Source: Reyranella sp. (GTDB lineage Bacteria; Pseudomonadota; Alphaproteobacteria; Reyranellales; Reyranellaceae). From it: a stretch of DNA of 64,000 nt. The DNA is taken from positions 1 to 64,000 of the forward strand of contig NZ_SCVC01000003.1 of assembly GCF_004297405.1 (NCBI RefSeq), given 5' to 3'. Of this stretch, positions 14,825-23,526 are shown piece after piece (positions within the stretch are counted from its first letter, which is position 1; each line of letters begins with the position of its first letter). The notes below the pieces were generated by a model. It ran no database searches and was not told where the DNA came from. It saw nothing but the letters and a program-made list of their open reading frames with translations. A program made the translations under genes and the position numbers.

Positions 14825-15637
14825 ATGGATTTCACAGGGAAGGTCGCTCTGGTTACCGGCGGCGGCAATGGGATCGGCCGGGCAGCCTCCTTGGGCTTTG
14901 CAAAGCACGGCGCGAAAGTCGTGGTGGTCGACCTCGACGGCTCGGCCGCTGACGCCACGACCGGCATTATTCGTCAGAATGGCGGCGAAGCCATCGCCGT
15001 GACGGCGGACGTCACCAAGTCCGCCGACGTGAAAGCCTATGTAAAGACAGCGATAGAAACGTTTGGACGGATCGACTGCTTCTTCAACAACGCTGGCATT
15101 GAAGGAAAGGTGACGCCGACCGCCGAGTACGACGAGGCGATCTTCGATGCCGTGATCGGCGTCAATGTGAAAGGCGTGTTTCTCGGACTGCGTCACGTCC
15201 TGCCGGAGATGATCCGGCAGGGCAGCGGCTCGATCGTGAATACCGCCTCCGTAGCCGGTCTGGTCGGAACGCCCGGCATGCCGGCCTACGTCGCATCGAA
15301 GCATGCCGTGATCGGATTGACCAAGACTACGGCAGGCGAAGTCGCACGGCAGGGCGTGAGGGTGAACGCCGTGTGCCCCGGGCCGGTCGACACACGCATG
15401 ATCCACGCGCTGGAAGAACAGATCGCGCCCGGTGACGCCAGCGCGATGGGCGAGCGCTATCGGGCCGCGCAACCGACGGGGCGTTATACGACCCCCGAGG
15501 AGATCGCCAACATGGTCCTGTTTCTCTGCTCAGACCTCGCGGCCAATACCACCGGCGGCCAGTTCGTGGTCGATGGCGGGCGAACCGCGACGGGCGGTGC
15601 CGTCACGAATCTCGCAGCCAAGCCGGCGTCACGTTAG
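14825..15637 (+). CDS. Short-chain dehydrogenase/reductase (classical SDR)
   Basis: The 270-residue NAD(P)-dependent oxidoreductase has the Rossmann motif TGGGNGIGRA, NNAG (FFNNAGIEG), the catalytic serine in NTASVAG, Y-x3-K as YVASK, and a C-terminal VVDGG. The aspartate in VVVDLDG after the second strand suggests NAD preference. ATG 14825 is preferred by its GGA-containing leader; ATG 14816 is three codons upstream in frame. It is downstream of the IclR gene on the same strand. The substrate is not identifiable. Confidence 0.92.
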   Translation: MDFTGKVALVTGGGNGIGRAASLGFAKHGAKVVVVDLDGSAADATTGIIRQNGGEAIAVTADVTKSADVKAYVKTAIETFGRIDCFFNNAGIEGKVTPTAEYDEAIFDAVIGVNVKGVFLGLRHVLPEMIRQGSGSIVNTASVAGLVGTPGMPAYVASKHAVIGLTKTTAGEVARQGVRVNAVCPGPVDTRMIHALEEQIAPGDASAMGERYRAAQPTGRYTTPEEIANMVLFLCSDLAANTTGGQFVVDGGRTATGGAVTNLAAKPASR

Positions 15638-15665
15638 CGTATTGGCATGACGCGTCGGACAGCCG

Positions 15666-17294
15666 TCAGTAGTCGTAGACGTTGACGGCCTTCGCCACCA
15701 ACTTCTCGAGCGCTTGCGCCATTGCTGTCACGGTCGCCTCGTCCTTGATGCCGTACTCGGCGGCGAGGCGATCCAGAGCGTGGTAGCCCACCCAGACGCG
15801 GCCACGGCCATCTTCCCACACCGACAGACGCAGCGGCAGATCGAGCGCAACTGCCTGGTTGTCCTGCATGAGCTTGGTGCCGACCTTGGGATTGCCGAAG
15901 ACCAGAACCTTGGTCGGTCGTAATTGCATTCCGGCCTGCTGCGCGTTGGCGCTGTGATCGAAGGTCGCGAAGACCGGTACATTCTGCGCCTTGAGCCGCG
16001 CCTCCAGCCGGGAAACGGTTTCATCGACCGGGAACTTGCTTTCCTGCGCCACGATCCCTTCGGAAGCCACGCCCGCGCCGAGGCCCGCTTTGTACGAGTC
16101 GGCGATGTCCCGCGCGAGGACGGTCAGGTCCAAACCTTCCTTGTTCACGAGCAAGGTTACGCAAACCAGATCGTCGACCGCCGTGAAGCGGCTGAGATAG
16201 GCACTGAAGCCTGGCGCGGATCCCTTGATCTCCATGAAACCGGGATGGTGCGTGAACTCCCAGCCGGCCATGGCCGGAACAATCGTCCCGTTGCCGAGCT
16301 TGGTCGGCTTGTAGATGAGTGCCCGGTTCGCCTCGCTCTTGACGAGAATGCCACCCGCCAAGGCGATGTCCCAGGCGCTGATATCCTCCGCTGACGACCA
16401 GAGATCGCCGAAGGCAAAGAGATTTGCCGACGTCTTGGGGTCCGTTGCCACGAGCTTGCCGTCGACAGTCTTGTGACCGGTCGCAGGTTCGACGGGGTTG
16501 ATGAAGGCGATCTCGGACGTGAAGCGGCTGTGCTGCTTCTTGCCAGCGGCCTTGGGTGATCGATCGGTAAAGGACTTCGTCGGAAAGTCGCCGACGAACA
16601 TGGTGCTGCGCAGGCCCAGCGGTTCGATCTGATGCCGCGTCACATAGTCGTGGAAGGACATGCCGCTTGTGCGTTCGACGATCATCCCAAGCAGAAGGAA
16701 ATTGGTCGCGCTCAGCCGCACCTGGCTGCCGCGCTCGAACAGAACCGGCGCCGCGGATACCGCCGCCAGCAGCTCAGCCGGCTTATAAGCGCGACTCGAG
16801 TCGAAGCCAGGAGCTGCCCGATAGTCGGGAATGCCTGAGGCATGCTGCAGGAGTTCCAGCACCGTGGTCTTCGCCCAGGCTGCAGGCAGGCCCGTCAGAT
16901 GCTTGTCGATGGCGTCGTGAATATCGAGCTTCTGCGTCTCGTGAAGCTGGAAGATGGCGACGGCGGTAAAGCCCTGCGTCAGCGGGCCGATGTTCCATGT
17001 GGTTCGCGTCGAGGCCAGCTCATCGTGCGTCAGGCTCGCGCGACCGTATCCGGCAGAGCGCGGAATATAAGGCGCCTGGACGATGGCCATCGCCAGCCCC
17101 GGCACGTCATGTTTCTCCATGAACTCGGCAATGCGCTGATCGATGAACTTGCCGCGCACTTCCAACGCCGCCTTGCCGCGCGGACCGTCCGCCGGGGTTG
17201 CATTGGTAGATTGTGCGAGAGAGGGGCTGCCTGATAACCCCAGGGCCAACGTCATAACGGTCACCACAAAAGCCAATGTGCCTCGACCCACCAT
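15666..17294 (-). CDS. Serine beta-lactamase-like pseudoenzyme fused to DUF302
   Basis: The 542-residue exported protein (signal peptide ending near PSLAQS) has a class C beta-lactamase/esterase fold, residues 50-400, recognisable from HDVPGLAMAIV, LLQHASGIPDY and GMIVERTSGMSF. The catalytic motifs are lost: the S-x-x-K position reads PLTQ (P104, Q107) in NIGPLTQGFTA, and the Y-x-N position reads L194-S-A196. The C-terminal 120 residues are a DUF302 domain (PVFATFDHSANAQQAGMQLR, VLVFGNPKVGTKLM, LSVWEDG, VGYHAL). It probably binds rather than hydrolyses a ligand, possibly a peptidoglycan or ester compound. The fusion is clear and the role unknown. Confidence 0.88.
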   Translation of the reverse strand: MVGRGTLAFVVTVMTLALGLSGSPSLAQSTNATPADGPRGKAALEVRGKFIDQRIAEFMEKHDVPGLAMAIVQAPYIPRSAGYGRASLTHDELASTRTTWNIGPLTQGFTAVAIFQLHETQKLDIHDAIDKHLTGLPAAWAKTTVLELLQHASGIPDYRAAPGFDSSRAYKPAELLAAVSAAPVLFERGSQVRLSATNFLLLGMIVERTSGMSFHDYVTRHQIEPLGLRSTMFVGDFPTKSFTDRSPKAAGKKQHSRFTSEIAFINPVEPATGHKTVDGKLVATDPKTSANLFAFGDLWSSAEDISAWDIALAGGILVKSEANRALIYKPTKLGNGTIVPAMAGWEFTHHPGFMEIKGSAPGFSAYLSRFTAVDDLVCVTLLVNKEGLDLTVLARDIADSYKAGLGAGVASEGIVAQESKFPVDETVSRLEARLKAQNVPVFATFDHSANAQQAGMQLRPTKVLVFGNPKVGTKLMQDNQAVALDLPLRLSVWEDGRGRVWVGYHALDRLAAEYGIKDEATVTAMAQALEKLVAKAVNVYDY

Positions 17295-17322
17295 CCGCCC
17301 TGCCCCTCATTATCGTCAACTA

Positions 17323-18831
17323 TTAGTAGTGGCCGCGCAGGGCGCTCCGCAATCGCGCAATAGCGCGCTCGATCTCGACTTCCGGCGTTCCGGCATAGCC
17401 GAGAATGAGGCCGTGCTCTTTCTTTGCGCCGACATAGCAGGCTGAAAGCGACGCGACACTGACTGAAGCCGCCGCGGCAGAAGCAACCGCCGAAACGTCG
17501 TCGAACGTCGGCGCAAGAGCGGCATGAGGTCTGGCAACCACATGCATGCCGGCAGGATCTGGCGTCACCTCGAGGAGACCGGCGAGATGGTGTTGCGCCG
17601 AGGCGATCAACACCTGCTGACGGCTGGCATAGAGGAGACGCGTGCGCCGCAGATGCGCCGCGAGATGGCCCTCGGCAATGAAACGAGCCAATGCCCCCTG
17701 CCCCAGCAGCGAGGCGCGCGGAGACACACCCACCATGATCTTCTCGGCCGCATCGACGAGCGAGGCCGGCAGGATCAGGAAGCTCAATCGCAGCGTAGGA
17801 AACATGAGCTTGGAGAAGCTCCCAAGATAGGCTACGCGCCCGCTGCGATCCAAAGCGCGCAACGGCGCGAGCGGACGACCCGAGTAGCGATACTCGCCAT
17901 CGAAATCGTCCTCGACGATCCAGCTTCGCGTGCGCTCGGCCCAGCTCAGCAACTCGAGACGTCGCTGCAAGCCGAGTACGATCCCGAGCGGGAACTGATG
18001 AGAGGGCGCCACGACCGCCAGGCGTGCCTCCGGCGCCAAGGCCAGCGCGGCATCGAGCGAGAAGCCCGAGGCATCGACCGGTACCGGCACCGTCCGCACG
18101 TCGGCCGCGGCCAACCCTTCGCGCGTGCCGCGAAAGCCGGGATCCTCGATCCACGCCGCGTCGCCCGTGTCTAAAACCATGCGCGCCAAGGTCGCGATGC
18201 TCTGGCGAAGGCCCGACGTGACGACGACAGCGCGTGGGTCGCACGCAAAGCCGCGGGCGATACCCAGGTAAGACGCAATCGCTTCGCGCAGACCGGGATG
18301 GCCGAAGGGATGTGGCGCGCCTGCCACCTGCCAGGATGGCTTGCGCCATTCCTGCTCCAGCAGCTTGGCCCAGAGCCGATAGGGAAAGGCCTCGCGGTCG
18401 GGCTGCCCGAGAGGAAAGGCGATCGCTGGATCGCCGAACGGCGCCTGCGGCGAGAGGCCAGTTGCCAGGAGTTCGACGGCGCGGCGAGACAGGATCGGCT
18501 CGTCCGCCGCCCCACCTGCCGGCGGTACATCGACGCTGGGCGAGACCAGCATCTCCTCCGGCAAGTTCGCCGCAACGGAGATTCCAGATCCGGCCTGCGT
18601 GACGAGATAGCCTTCGGCGATGAGCTGATCGACCGCCAACAGCACCGTTCCCCTAGCGCAATCGAGCTCCTTGGCCATCAGGCGCGACGACGGGAGCTTT
18701 GTTCCGGGCGCCAGCCGCCGTTCGAGGATCGCGCGACGGAGCTGCTCGCCGATTTGCCGATGCAATGGCTCGGACCGGGTTGGGTCGAGCACGATGCCCA
18801 ATGGGGGCGCTTTGCGGGCGCGCGGCCTCAT
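17323..18831 (-). CDS. MocR/PdxR-type GntR regulator with aminotransferase domain
   Basis: The 502-residue protein joins an N-terminal GntR winged helix (PLHRQIGEQLRRAILERRLAPGTKLPSSR, residues 20-50; RGTVLLAVDQLIAEGYLV) to a fold-type I aminotransferase-like domain with AWIEDPGFRG, VVAPSHQFPLG, DDFDGEYRYSGRPLAPL and the PLP lysine in YLGSFSKLMFPTLRLSF. MocR regulators bind PLP and direct-repeat DNA. It is divergent from a PPOX flavoprotein gene, a common target arrangement, and CTGG repeats lie in the gap directly next to its ATG. Confidence 0.93.
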   Translation of the reverse strand: MRPRARKAPPLGIVLDPTRSEPLHRQIGEQLRRAILERRLAPGTKLPSSRLMAKELDCARGTVLLAVDQLIAEGYLVTQAGSGISVAANLPEEMLVSPSVDVPPAGGAADEPILSRRAVELLATGLSPQAPFGDPAIAFPLGQPDREAFPYRLWAKLLEQEWRKPSWQVAGAPHPFGHPGLREAIASYLGIARGFACDPRAVVVTSGLRQSIATLARMVLDTGDAAWIEDPGFRGTREGLAAADVRTVPVPVDASGFSLDAALALAPEARLAVVAPSHQFPLGIVLGLQRRLELLSWAERTRSWIVEDDFDGEYRYSGRPLAPLRALDRSGRVAYLGSFSKLMFPTLRLSFLILPASLVDAAEKIMVGVSPRASLLGQGALARFIAEGHLAAHLRRTRLLYASRQQVLIASAQHHLAGLLEVTPDPAGMHVVARPHAALAPTFDDVSAVASAAAASVSVASLSACYVGAKKEHGLILGYAGTPEVEIERAIARLRSALRGHY

Positions 18832-18833
18832 AA

Positions 18834-18864
18834 CTGGTACAGCCTACTTTCGCTAAACTGGATC
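18834..18864. promoter_or_regulatory. Candidate MocR operator: direct repeats
   Basis: CTGGTAC (18834-18840) and CTGGATC (18858-18864), each preceded by AA, are direct repeats 24 bp apart between the MocR and PPOX genes. Direct repeats with a CTGG core are reported for MocR-family proteins such as TauR. The first repeat is 3 bases from the MocR start codon, suiting autorepression. Confidence 0.55.
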
Positions 18865-18927
18865 TTTCTTATAGACCATATCAGCAGCATGGTCCGCCCC
18901 GAACTGATCCAGCAGGAGTGCGGAAAC

Positions 18928-19689
18928 ATGACGAGCGTGACGACAGCGGAAGCGACAGTGACGGCAGAGGCGGACGGCGCCGTGTCGAGCTTTGCGGTCT
19001 CGCCGGTCAACAAGGTCAAGCGCGTGCACGAGCGGGGACGCTACGACAAGAAGACCATCTACGAAATCCTGGATGCGGCACTGGTCTGCCACATCGCCTA
19101 TGTCATCGACGGCCGACCCTACTGCACGCCCACGAGCTTCTGGCGCGAGGGCGATCACCTCTATTGGCACGGTTCGTCGGCCAGCCGAATGATTCGCACC
19201 CAGAAGGAAGGCGTCGATGTCTGCCTTACCGTCACGCATCTCGATGCGCTGGTCATGGCGCGCTCGGGTTTCCACCACTCAGTGAACTATCGCGCGGTGA
19301 TGGCGTTCGGAAAGGCGCACATTATCGACGACGTCGACCACAAGCTGAAGCTGATGGACCGGTTCATCGACCGCATCTACCCCGGCCGCTCTCAGCTCAT
19401 CCGTCAGCCCAACAAGCAGGAGCTGAAGGCGACGACGATGATGGGCATGGAGATCGAGACTGCGTCGGGCAAGATCCGCGACAAGCATGTGGCGGACGAC
19501 GAGGAGGATTACGAGGCGGTACCCGCCTGGTCGGCGCTTTATCCGATCACGCAGGTTCTGGGCGCACCGTCCGACTGCCCGCGCCAGCTCGCCGGCCTGA
19601 CGCGGCCCGACGAAATGGTCGACTTCGCGCCCGGCGACCGGCTCGATGAGATTATGACCAAGACCTATCGCCGGACGTTCGGCGACTGA
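18928..19689 (+). CDS. Pyridoxamine 5-phosphate oxidase family flavoprotein
   Basis: The 253-residue protein has a split-barrel FMN-binding (PPOX, NimA-like) core with HIAYVIDGRPYCTPTSFWREGDHLYWHGSSASRM in the first half and NYRAVMAFGKAHIID in the second. It is not PdxH. Related proteins reduce nitroimidazoles or bind FMN/F420 without known substrate. ATG 18928 has GGAG nine bases upstream; an in-frame ATG at 18889 is possible, and the much longer open frame further upstream runs antisense to the MocR gene. Regulation by the divergent MocR protein is likely. Confidence 0.88.
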   Translation: MTSVTTAEATVTAEADGAVSSFAVSPVNKVKRVHERGRYDKKTIYEILDAALVCHIAYVIDGRPYCTPTSFWREGDHLYWHGSSASRMIRTQKEGVDVCLTVTHLDALVMARSGFHHSVNYRAVMAFGKAHIIDDVDHKLKLMDRFIDRIYPGRSQLIRQPNKQELKATTMMGMEIETASGKIRDKHVADDEEDYEAVPAWSALYPITQVLGAPSDCPRQLAGLTRPDEMVDFAPGDRLDEIMTKTYRRTFGD

Positions 19690-19696
19690 ACGATTG

Positions 19697-20284
19697 CTAC
19701 GGCGCCGCTATCTCTTGCGGCTGAAAAGCAAGTCGAGTGGCGTAGGTGCGGATATCGTCCGGCCAATCAGAAACGTGCTGCTCGAAACGAGGGCGGTCGT
19801 TCGCGAACAGCGCGCGAGCGGCCTCCTCGAAGCCCGGCAAATTGCCCGCCATTGCCGACATGAAGCGATAGGCCGCCTCCTTGGCGGCTCGTAATGCCTG
19901 CCCAGGACCGCCGGTTCGCCGGGCCTCGTCCACGAGCTTTCGAAGCGCCACCGAGGCGCCGCCTGGTTGAGCGGCAAGCCACTCCCAGTGGCGCGGCAGG
20001 AGCGTCACTTCACGACCGATTACACCCAACTTGGGGCGCCCCCGCCCGCGACGCTCAGGGCTCGGCTGCGATAGCGATAGGCGTTCGATGACATCGGCTC
20101 TGGTGCCACGAAGGTCGAAATCGAGAGCACGACCCGTCGCGTCGTCGAAGACGAGGACAGGGTCAACCGTCCCGCGCTCAGTCGCGGCCTTCACCGCCAG
20201 GACGACCTCGACCAGGGGGCCGGCGAACAGCAACCGGCTGCCTTCAAATGCGGTGTACGAGGCGGAGGCATGGTCATTCGTCAT
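19697..20284 (-). CDS. DUF2239 family protein
   Basis: The 195-residue protein matches DUF2239: an N-terminal FEGSRLLFAGPLVEVVLAVK, VLVFDDATGRALDFDLRG, the central GRGRPKLGVIGREVTLLPRHWEWLAAQ part, PGGASVALRKLVDEAR and a C-terminal AAYRFMSAMAGNLPGFEEAARALF. The RGRGRPKLG segment resembles an AT-hook, and the stretch after it could form a ribbon-helix-helix, so DNA binding is plausible. It diverges from a GIY-YIG protein gene over a 62-base AT-rich gap holding two palindromes. The function is not established. Confidence 0.85.
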   Translation of the reverse strand: MTNDHASASYTAFEGSRLLFAGPLVEVVLAVKAATERGTVDPVLVFDDATGRALDFDLRGTRADVIERLSLSQPSPERRGRGRPKLGVIGREVTLLPRHWEWLAAQPGGASVALRKLVDEARRTGGPGQALRAAKEAAYRFMSAMAGNLPGFEEAARALFANDRPRFEQHVSDWPDDIRTYATRLAFQPQEIAAP

Positions 20285-20291
20285 GCCATAT

Positions 20292-20307
20292 TTTTACCCT
20301 GGTAAAA
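20292..20307. promoter_or_regulatory. Operator-like palindrome 1 in the DUF2239/GIY-YIG gap
   Basis: TTTTACC-CT-GGTAAAA is a perfect 7-bp inverted repeat with a 2-nt centre. It lies 8 bases upstream of the DUF2239 start codon and is strikingly AT-rich against the GC-rich surroundings, consistent with an autoregulatory operator. Confidence 0.6.
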
Positions 20308-20318
20308 TATCTTGAGTC

Positions 20319-20338
20319 AATATTACCCGTATAATATT
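20319..20338. promoter_or_regulatory. Operator-like palindrome 2 overlapping a TATAAT -10 box
   Basis: AATATTA (20319-20325) and TAATATT (20332-20338) form a 7-bp inverted repeat. TATAAT at 20330-20335 is a consensus -10 box for the GIY-YIG gene (start 20347). The subsite TATTACCCGTATAATA aligns with palindrome 1, 29 bp to the left, so the same protein may bind both. Confidence 0.5.
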
Positions 20339-20346
20339 AGAGACCC

Positions 20347-20682
20347 ATGAAGACCATCGACAGAAAAGCGGCGATCGCAGCCTACAAGGAGCGAAAGGCC
20401 GTCATCGGGATCTATCTGGTTCGTTGCCTTGCCTCGGGCGAAGTCTGGGTCGGGCAAAGCCCGAACCTCGATACCGTCCAGAATCGCATCTGGTTCACGC
20501 TCCGCCAGGGCAGCAGCCCTCATCCGAGCCTTCAGAAAGCCTGGCGCGACCATGGCGCCGACAGCTTCGTTTTCGAAGTCGTCGAACACCTCGAGAATGA
20601 AGAGTCGCCCTACTTCAGGGACGCGCTTCTGAAGAGGCACCTGGAGCACTGGCGATCAAAGCTCCAGGCCGAAGCCATCTAA
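20347..20682 (+). CDS. GIY-YIG nuclease family protein
   Basis: The 111-residue protein has a minimal GIY-YIG-type core: GIYLVRCLASGEVWVGQS replaces the usual GIY...YIG, then an arginine in QNRIWFTLRQG, HPSLQKAWRDHGADSFVFEVVEHL and a late glutamate. Related single-domain proteins are widespread and mostly uncharacterised; the YIG motif here reads WVG, so nuclease activity is uncertain. It is divergent from DUF2239, and the two genes share operator-like palindromes, suggesting one functional module. Confidence 0.85.
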   Translation: MKTIDRKAAIAAYKERKAVIGIYLVRCLASGEVWVGQSPNLDTVQNRIWFTLRQGSSPHPSLQKAWRDHGADSFVFEVVEHLENEESPYFRDALLKRHLEHWRSKLQAEAI

Positions 20683-20691
20683 AACGTCCGG

Positions 20692-21876
20692 CTAGGGCTT
20701 TACCTGGTCGGCCAGCCAATCGATCGCCGCTTGGGCGCCGCCCTTGGCATGTGGGATGCCGAGCGCACCGAGGCCGATCTCGATCACACTCAACGTGCCG
20801 AGCATCATCGGTGCGTTGACGTGGCCCATATGGGCAACGCGGAAGCCCTTACCGGAAAGGTCGCCGATGCCGTGGCCAATGATGACGCCGCACTTCTGAT
20901 TGCAATAGGCCCGTAAAGTCTCGGGGTCGTAGCCGTTCAACTGCACCGTGGTGACGGTGTCACAGCGCTCGCTCGGCTCGATAATGTTGAAGCCGATCGC
21001 CTGGCCTTCCGCCCAGATGCCGACAGCGCGGCGTGTCGCCTCGGCCAGCAGCCGATGACGCTGGTACACATTCTCGAGACCTTCCTCGAACAGCATGTCG
21101 AGGGCCTGGCGCAGGCCGAACAGCAGATGCTCGGGCGGCGTGCCGGCGTATTTTTGGTAATGGAGATCGCCCTCGCGATCGGTCCAGTCCCAATAGGGCG
21201 TGCGCAGCCCGGCCTTCTTGTGCACCTCGCGCGCGCGGTCGTTCGCGGCGACGAAGCCCAGGCCCGGTGGCGCCATCAGGCCCTTCTGGGAGCCCGACAT
21301 GGCGACGTCCACGCCCCATTTGTCCATCTCGAACGGCATGCAGCCCAGCGACGCCACCGCGTCGACCATCAGCAGCGCGTCGTGTCCCGCGGCTCGCATT
21401 GCCTGGCCAATCGCGGCGATGTCGTTCACCACGCCCGAGGCCGTATCGATCTGCGCCACGAGCACGGCTTTAATGGTGCCGCCCTTGTCGGCCTTGAGGC
21501 GCGCCTCGACTTCGGCCGGCCGCACGGCGCGACGCATGTCGCCCTTCAGCACCTCGACCTCGACGCCCATGCGGCGGGCATTGTCGCCCCACCCTATGGC
21601 GAAGCGGCCACTCTCCAGCACCAAGATCTTGTCGCCCTTGGAGAGGACGTTGGTGAGCGTGGCTTCCCAGGCGCCATGGCCATTGGCGATGTAGATGTAG
21701 GCCCGGCCCTTGGTGCCGAACACGCGAGCGACGTCGCGCAGCAGCCCGTCCGTCAACGCAAGCAACGGGCCGGAATAGATGTCGACGGCCGGACGATGCA
21801 TCGCCCGCAACACCTCGTCAGGCACCGTCGTCGGTCCGGGAATGGCCAGGAACTCACGCCCCGCACGCACGCTCAT
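20692..21876 (-). CDS. Serine/alanine-glyoxylate aminotransferase family protein (class V)
   Basis: The 394-residue PLP enzyme has the family start FLAIPGPTTVPDEVLRAMHRP, the substrate loop YIANGHGAWEATLTNVL, the cofactor aspartate in MVDAVASLG, and the Schiff-base lysine K198 in SGSQKGLMAPPGL. It would move an amino group from serine, alanine or a related donor to glyoxylate. It stands alone between GIY-YIG and acyl-CoA dehydrogenase genes. The truncated gene at the left edge of the window encodes a paralogue. The precise donor cannot be read from sequence. Confidence 0.92.
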   Translation of the reverse strand: MSVRAGREFLAIPGPTTVPDEVLRAMHRPAVDIYSGPLLALTDGLLRDVARVFGTKGRAYIYIANGHGAWEATLTNVLSKGDKILVLESGRFAIGWGDNARRMGVEVEVLKGDMRRAVRPAEVEARLKADKGGTIKAVLVAQIDTASGVVNDIAAIGQAMRAAGHDALLMVDAVASLGCMPFEMDKWGVDVAMSGSQKGLMAPPGLGFVAANDRAREVHKKAGLRTPYWDWTDREGDLHYQKYAGTPPEHLLFGLRQALDMLFEEGLENVYQRHRLLAEATRRAVGIWAEGQAIGFNIIEPSERCDTVTTVQLNGYDPETLRAYCNQKCGVIIGHGIGDLSGKGFRVAHMGHVNAPMMLGTLSVIEIGLGALGIPHAKGGAQAAIDWLADQVKP

Positions 21877-22081
21877 CTTCTGCCTCCGAGCTCTTCCGGT
21901 GTCATGATTGCCACCGGCACGACGCTACACTCACAAAAAATCGCGGTGCTGGTACCGGTTGTGCTGACGACCGGAAATCCAGGCACCGCGATGAAAAGAT
22001 TAGCATAGCCGAAGGTAGGCGAGGAGATTCTCCTGCGTATTGGCCACCTGCAGCCGAAGTATCGCTTCGCGTCCCCGTGAG

Positions 22082-23347
22082 CTAGTGACGGCTCAACTCG
22101 GCGCGTCCCACCACCATGTGATGTACCTCGTCCGGACCGTCGGCGAACCGGAGATGCCGCTGGTTGGTGTACATGTCGGCGAGCGGCGTCCATTGCGAGA
22201 TGCCAGTGGCGCCGTGGATCTGGATTGCCTGGTCGATGATCTGGCACACCCGCTCGGGCACCATGGCCTTGACCATGCTGACCCACACGCGCGCTTCGCG
22301 GTTGCCCAGCACGTCCATCGCCTTGGCCGCCTTCAGCACCATGAGCCGCATCGCCTCGATCTCGATACGCGCGCGCGACACGGTTTCCAGGTTCTTGCCG
22401 AGCTGGATGAGCTGCTTGCCGAACGCGGTGCGGTTGGAGCCGCGCTTCACCAGCAGATCGAGCGCCTTCTCAGCCTGGCCGATCGAACGCATGCAGTGAT
22501 GGATGCGGCCCGGGCCGAGGCGCACCTGCGAGATCTCGAAACCGCGACCCTCGCCCAGCAGGATGTTCGACTCAGGAACGCGGACATTCTCGAACTTGAG
22601 ATGCATGTGGCCACGCGGTGCATGGTCATGCCCGAAGACCTGCATCGGCCCCAGGATGCGCACGCCAGGCGTGTCCATCGGCACCAGGATCTGCGACTGC
22701 TGGAACTGCGGTGAGGCATCGGGGCTGGTCTTGACCATGACGATCATGATCTTGCAGCGCGGGTCGCCGGCGCCGGAGATGTAGTACTTCTCGCCGTTGA
22801 TCACCCACTCGCCGCCGACCAGCTCGGCGCGCGTAGCAACGTTCTTGGCATCGGAAGAAGCGACGCCCGGTTCGGTCATCGCATAGGCCGAGCGGATCTC
22901 GCCGTTCAGCAGCGGCTTCAGCCACTTCTCTTTCTGCTCATGCGTGCCGACCCGCTCGAGAACTTCCATGTTGCCAGTGTCTGGCGCCGAGCAGTTCAGC
23001 GTTTCCGAGGCCAGTGGCTGCTTGCCGAGCTCCGCGGCGATGTAGGCGTAGTCGAGGTTGGTCAGACCCTGCCCGATTTCTGAGTTGGGCAGGAAGAAGT
23101 TCCACAGGCCCGAGGCCTTTGCCTTGTTCTTGGCGACCTCCAGCAACTCAAGTTGGCCCGGCGCCCAGCTCCACGGATCCTTGCGGCCTTCACCCAGTCG
23201 GAAGAACTCCTCGGACATCGGAGCCACATTCTCGTCGATGTGCTTCTTCACCGCGTCGAACAGCGGCTTCGCCGCCTTGGACATGGCGAGATTGTTCAAC
23301 TCGGCATCGAGATCGGGGCGGGGAGCCGCGGCGGCCTTGGCTTGCAT
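22082..23347 (-). CDS. Acyl-CoA dehydrogenase (ACAD10/11-like)
   Basis: This 421-residue FAD enzyme oxidises acyl-CoA to enoyl-CoA. Landmarks are YAMTEPGVASSDAKNVAT (FAD and substrate), INGEKYYISGAGD, VRLGPGRIHHCMR, SNRTAFGKQLIQLG, IQIHGATGISQWTPLADMY and a catalytic glutamate in DGPDEVHH, the pattern of ACAD10/11-like enzymes. ATG 23347 has GAGGAAAT upstream. It is divergent from a luciferase-like monooxygenase gene (23527). Chain-length preference is unknown. Confidence 0.93.
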   Translation of the reverse strand: MQAKAAAAPRPDLDAELNNLAMSKAAKPLFDAVKKHIDENVAPMSEEFFRLGEGRKDPWSWAPGQLELLEVAKNKAKASGLWNFFLPNSEIGQGLTNLDYAYIAAELGKQPLASETLNCSAPDTGNMEVLERVGTHEQKEKWLKPLLNGEIRSAYAMTEPGVASSDAKNVATRAELVGGEWVINGEKYYISGAGDPRCKIMIVMVKTSPDASPQFQQSQILVPMDTPGVRILGPMQVFGHDHAPRGHMHLKFENVRVPESNILLGEGRGFEISQVRLGPGRIHHCMRSIGQAEKALDLLVKRGSNRTAFGKQLIQLGKNLETVSRARIEIEAMRLMVLKAAKAMDVLGNREARVWVSMVKAMVPERVCQIIDQAIQIHGATGISQWTPLADMYTNQRHLRFADGPDEVHHMVVGRAELSRH

Positions 23348-23526
23348 GGGAATTTCCTCTGTTCGAACGGTTGCTCGTCCATCCCTACAGACCTCCCTTG
23401 ATAGGTCAATCCTCACCCTGCCCGGATGCTCCCCGGCAATTTCTGGCTGCGAAAAGCGAGCGTCCGGCCCCCTTGCCCCGGCGCGCTCAGGCCTCATGCT
23501 GTCGGCCAAACTGGAGGAACGCCTTC

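Noticed and set aside
18298..18927. N-terminal extension of the PPOX flavoprotein by about 200 codons
   Set aside because: The extension is antisense to the MocR gene and ignores the divergent promoter region. ATG 18928 has a ribosome binding site and gives the normal family length.
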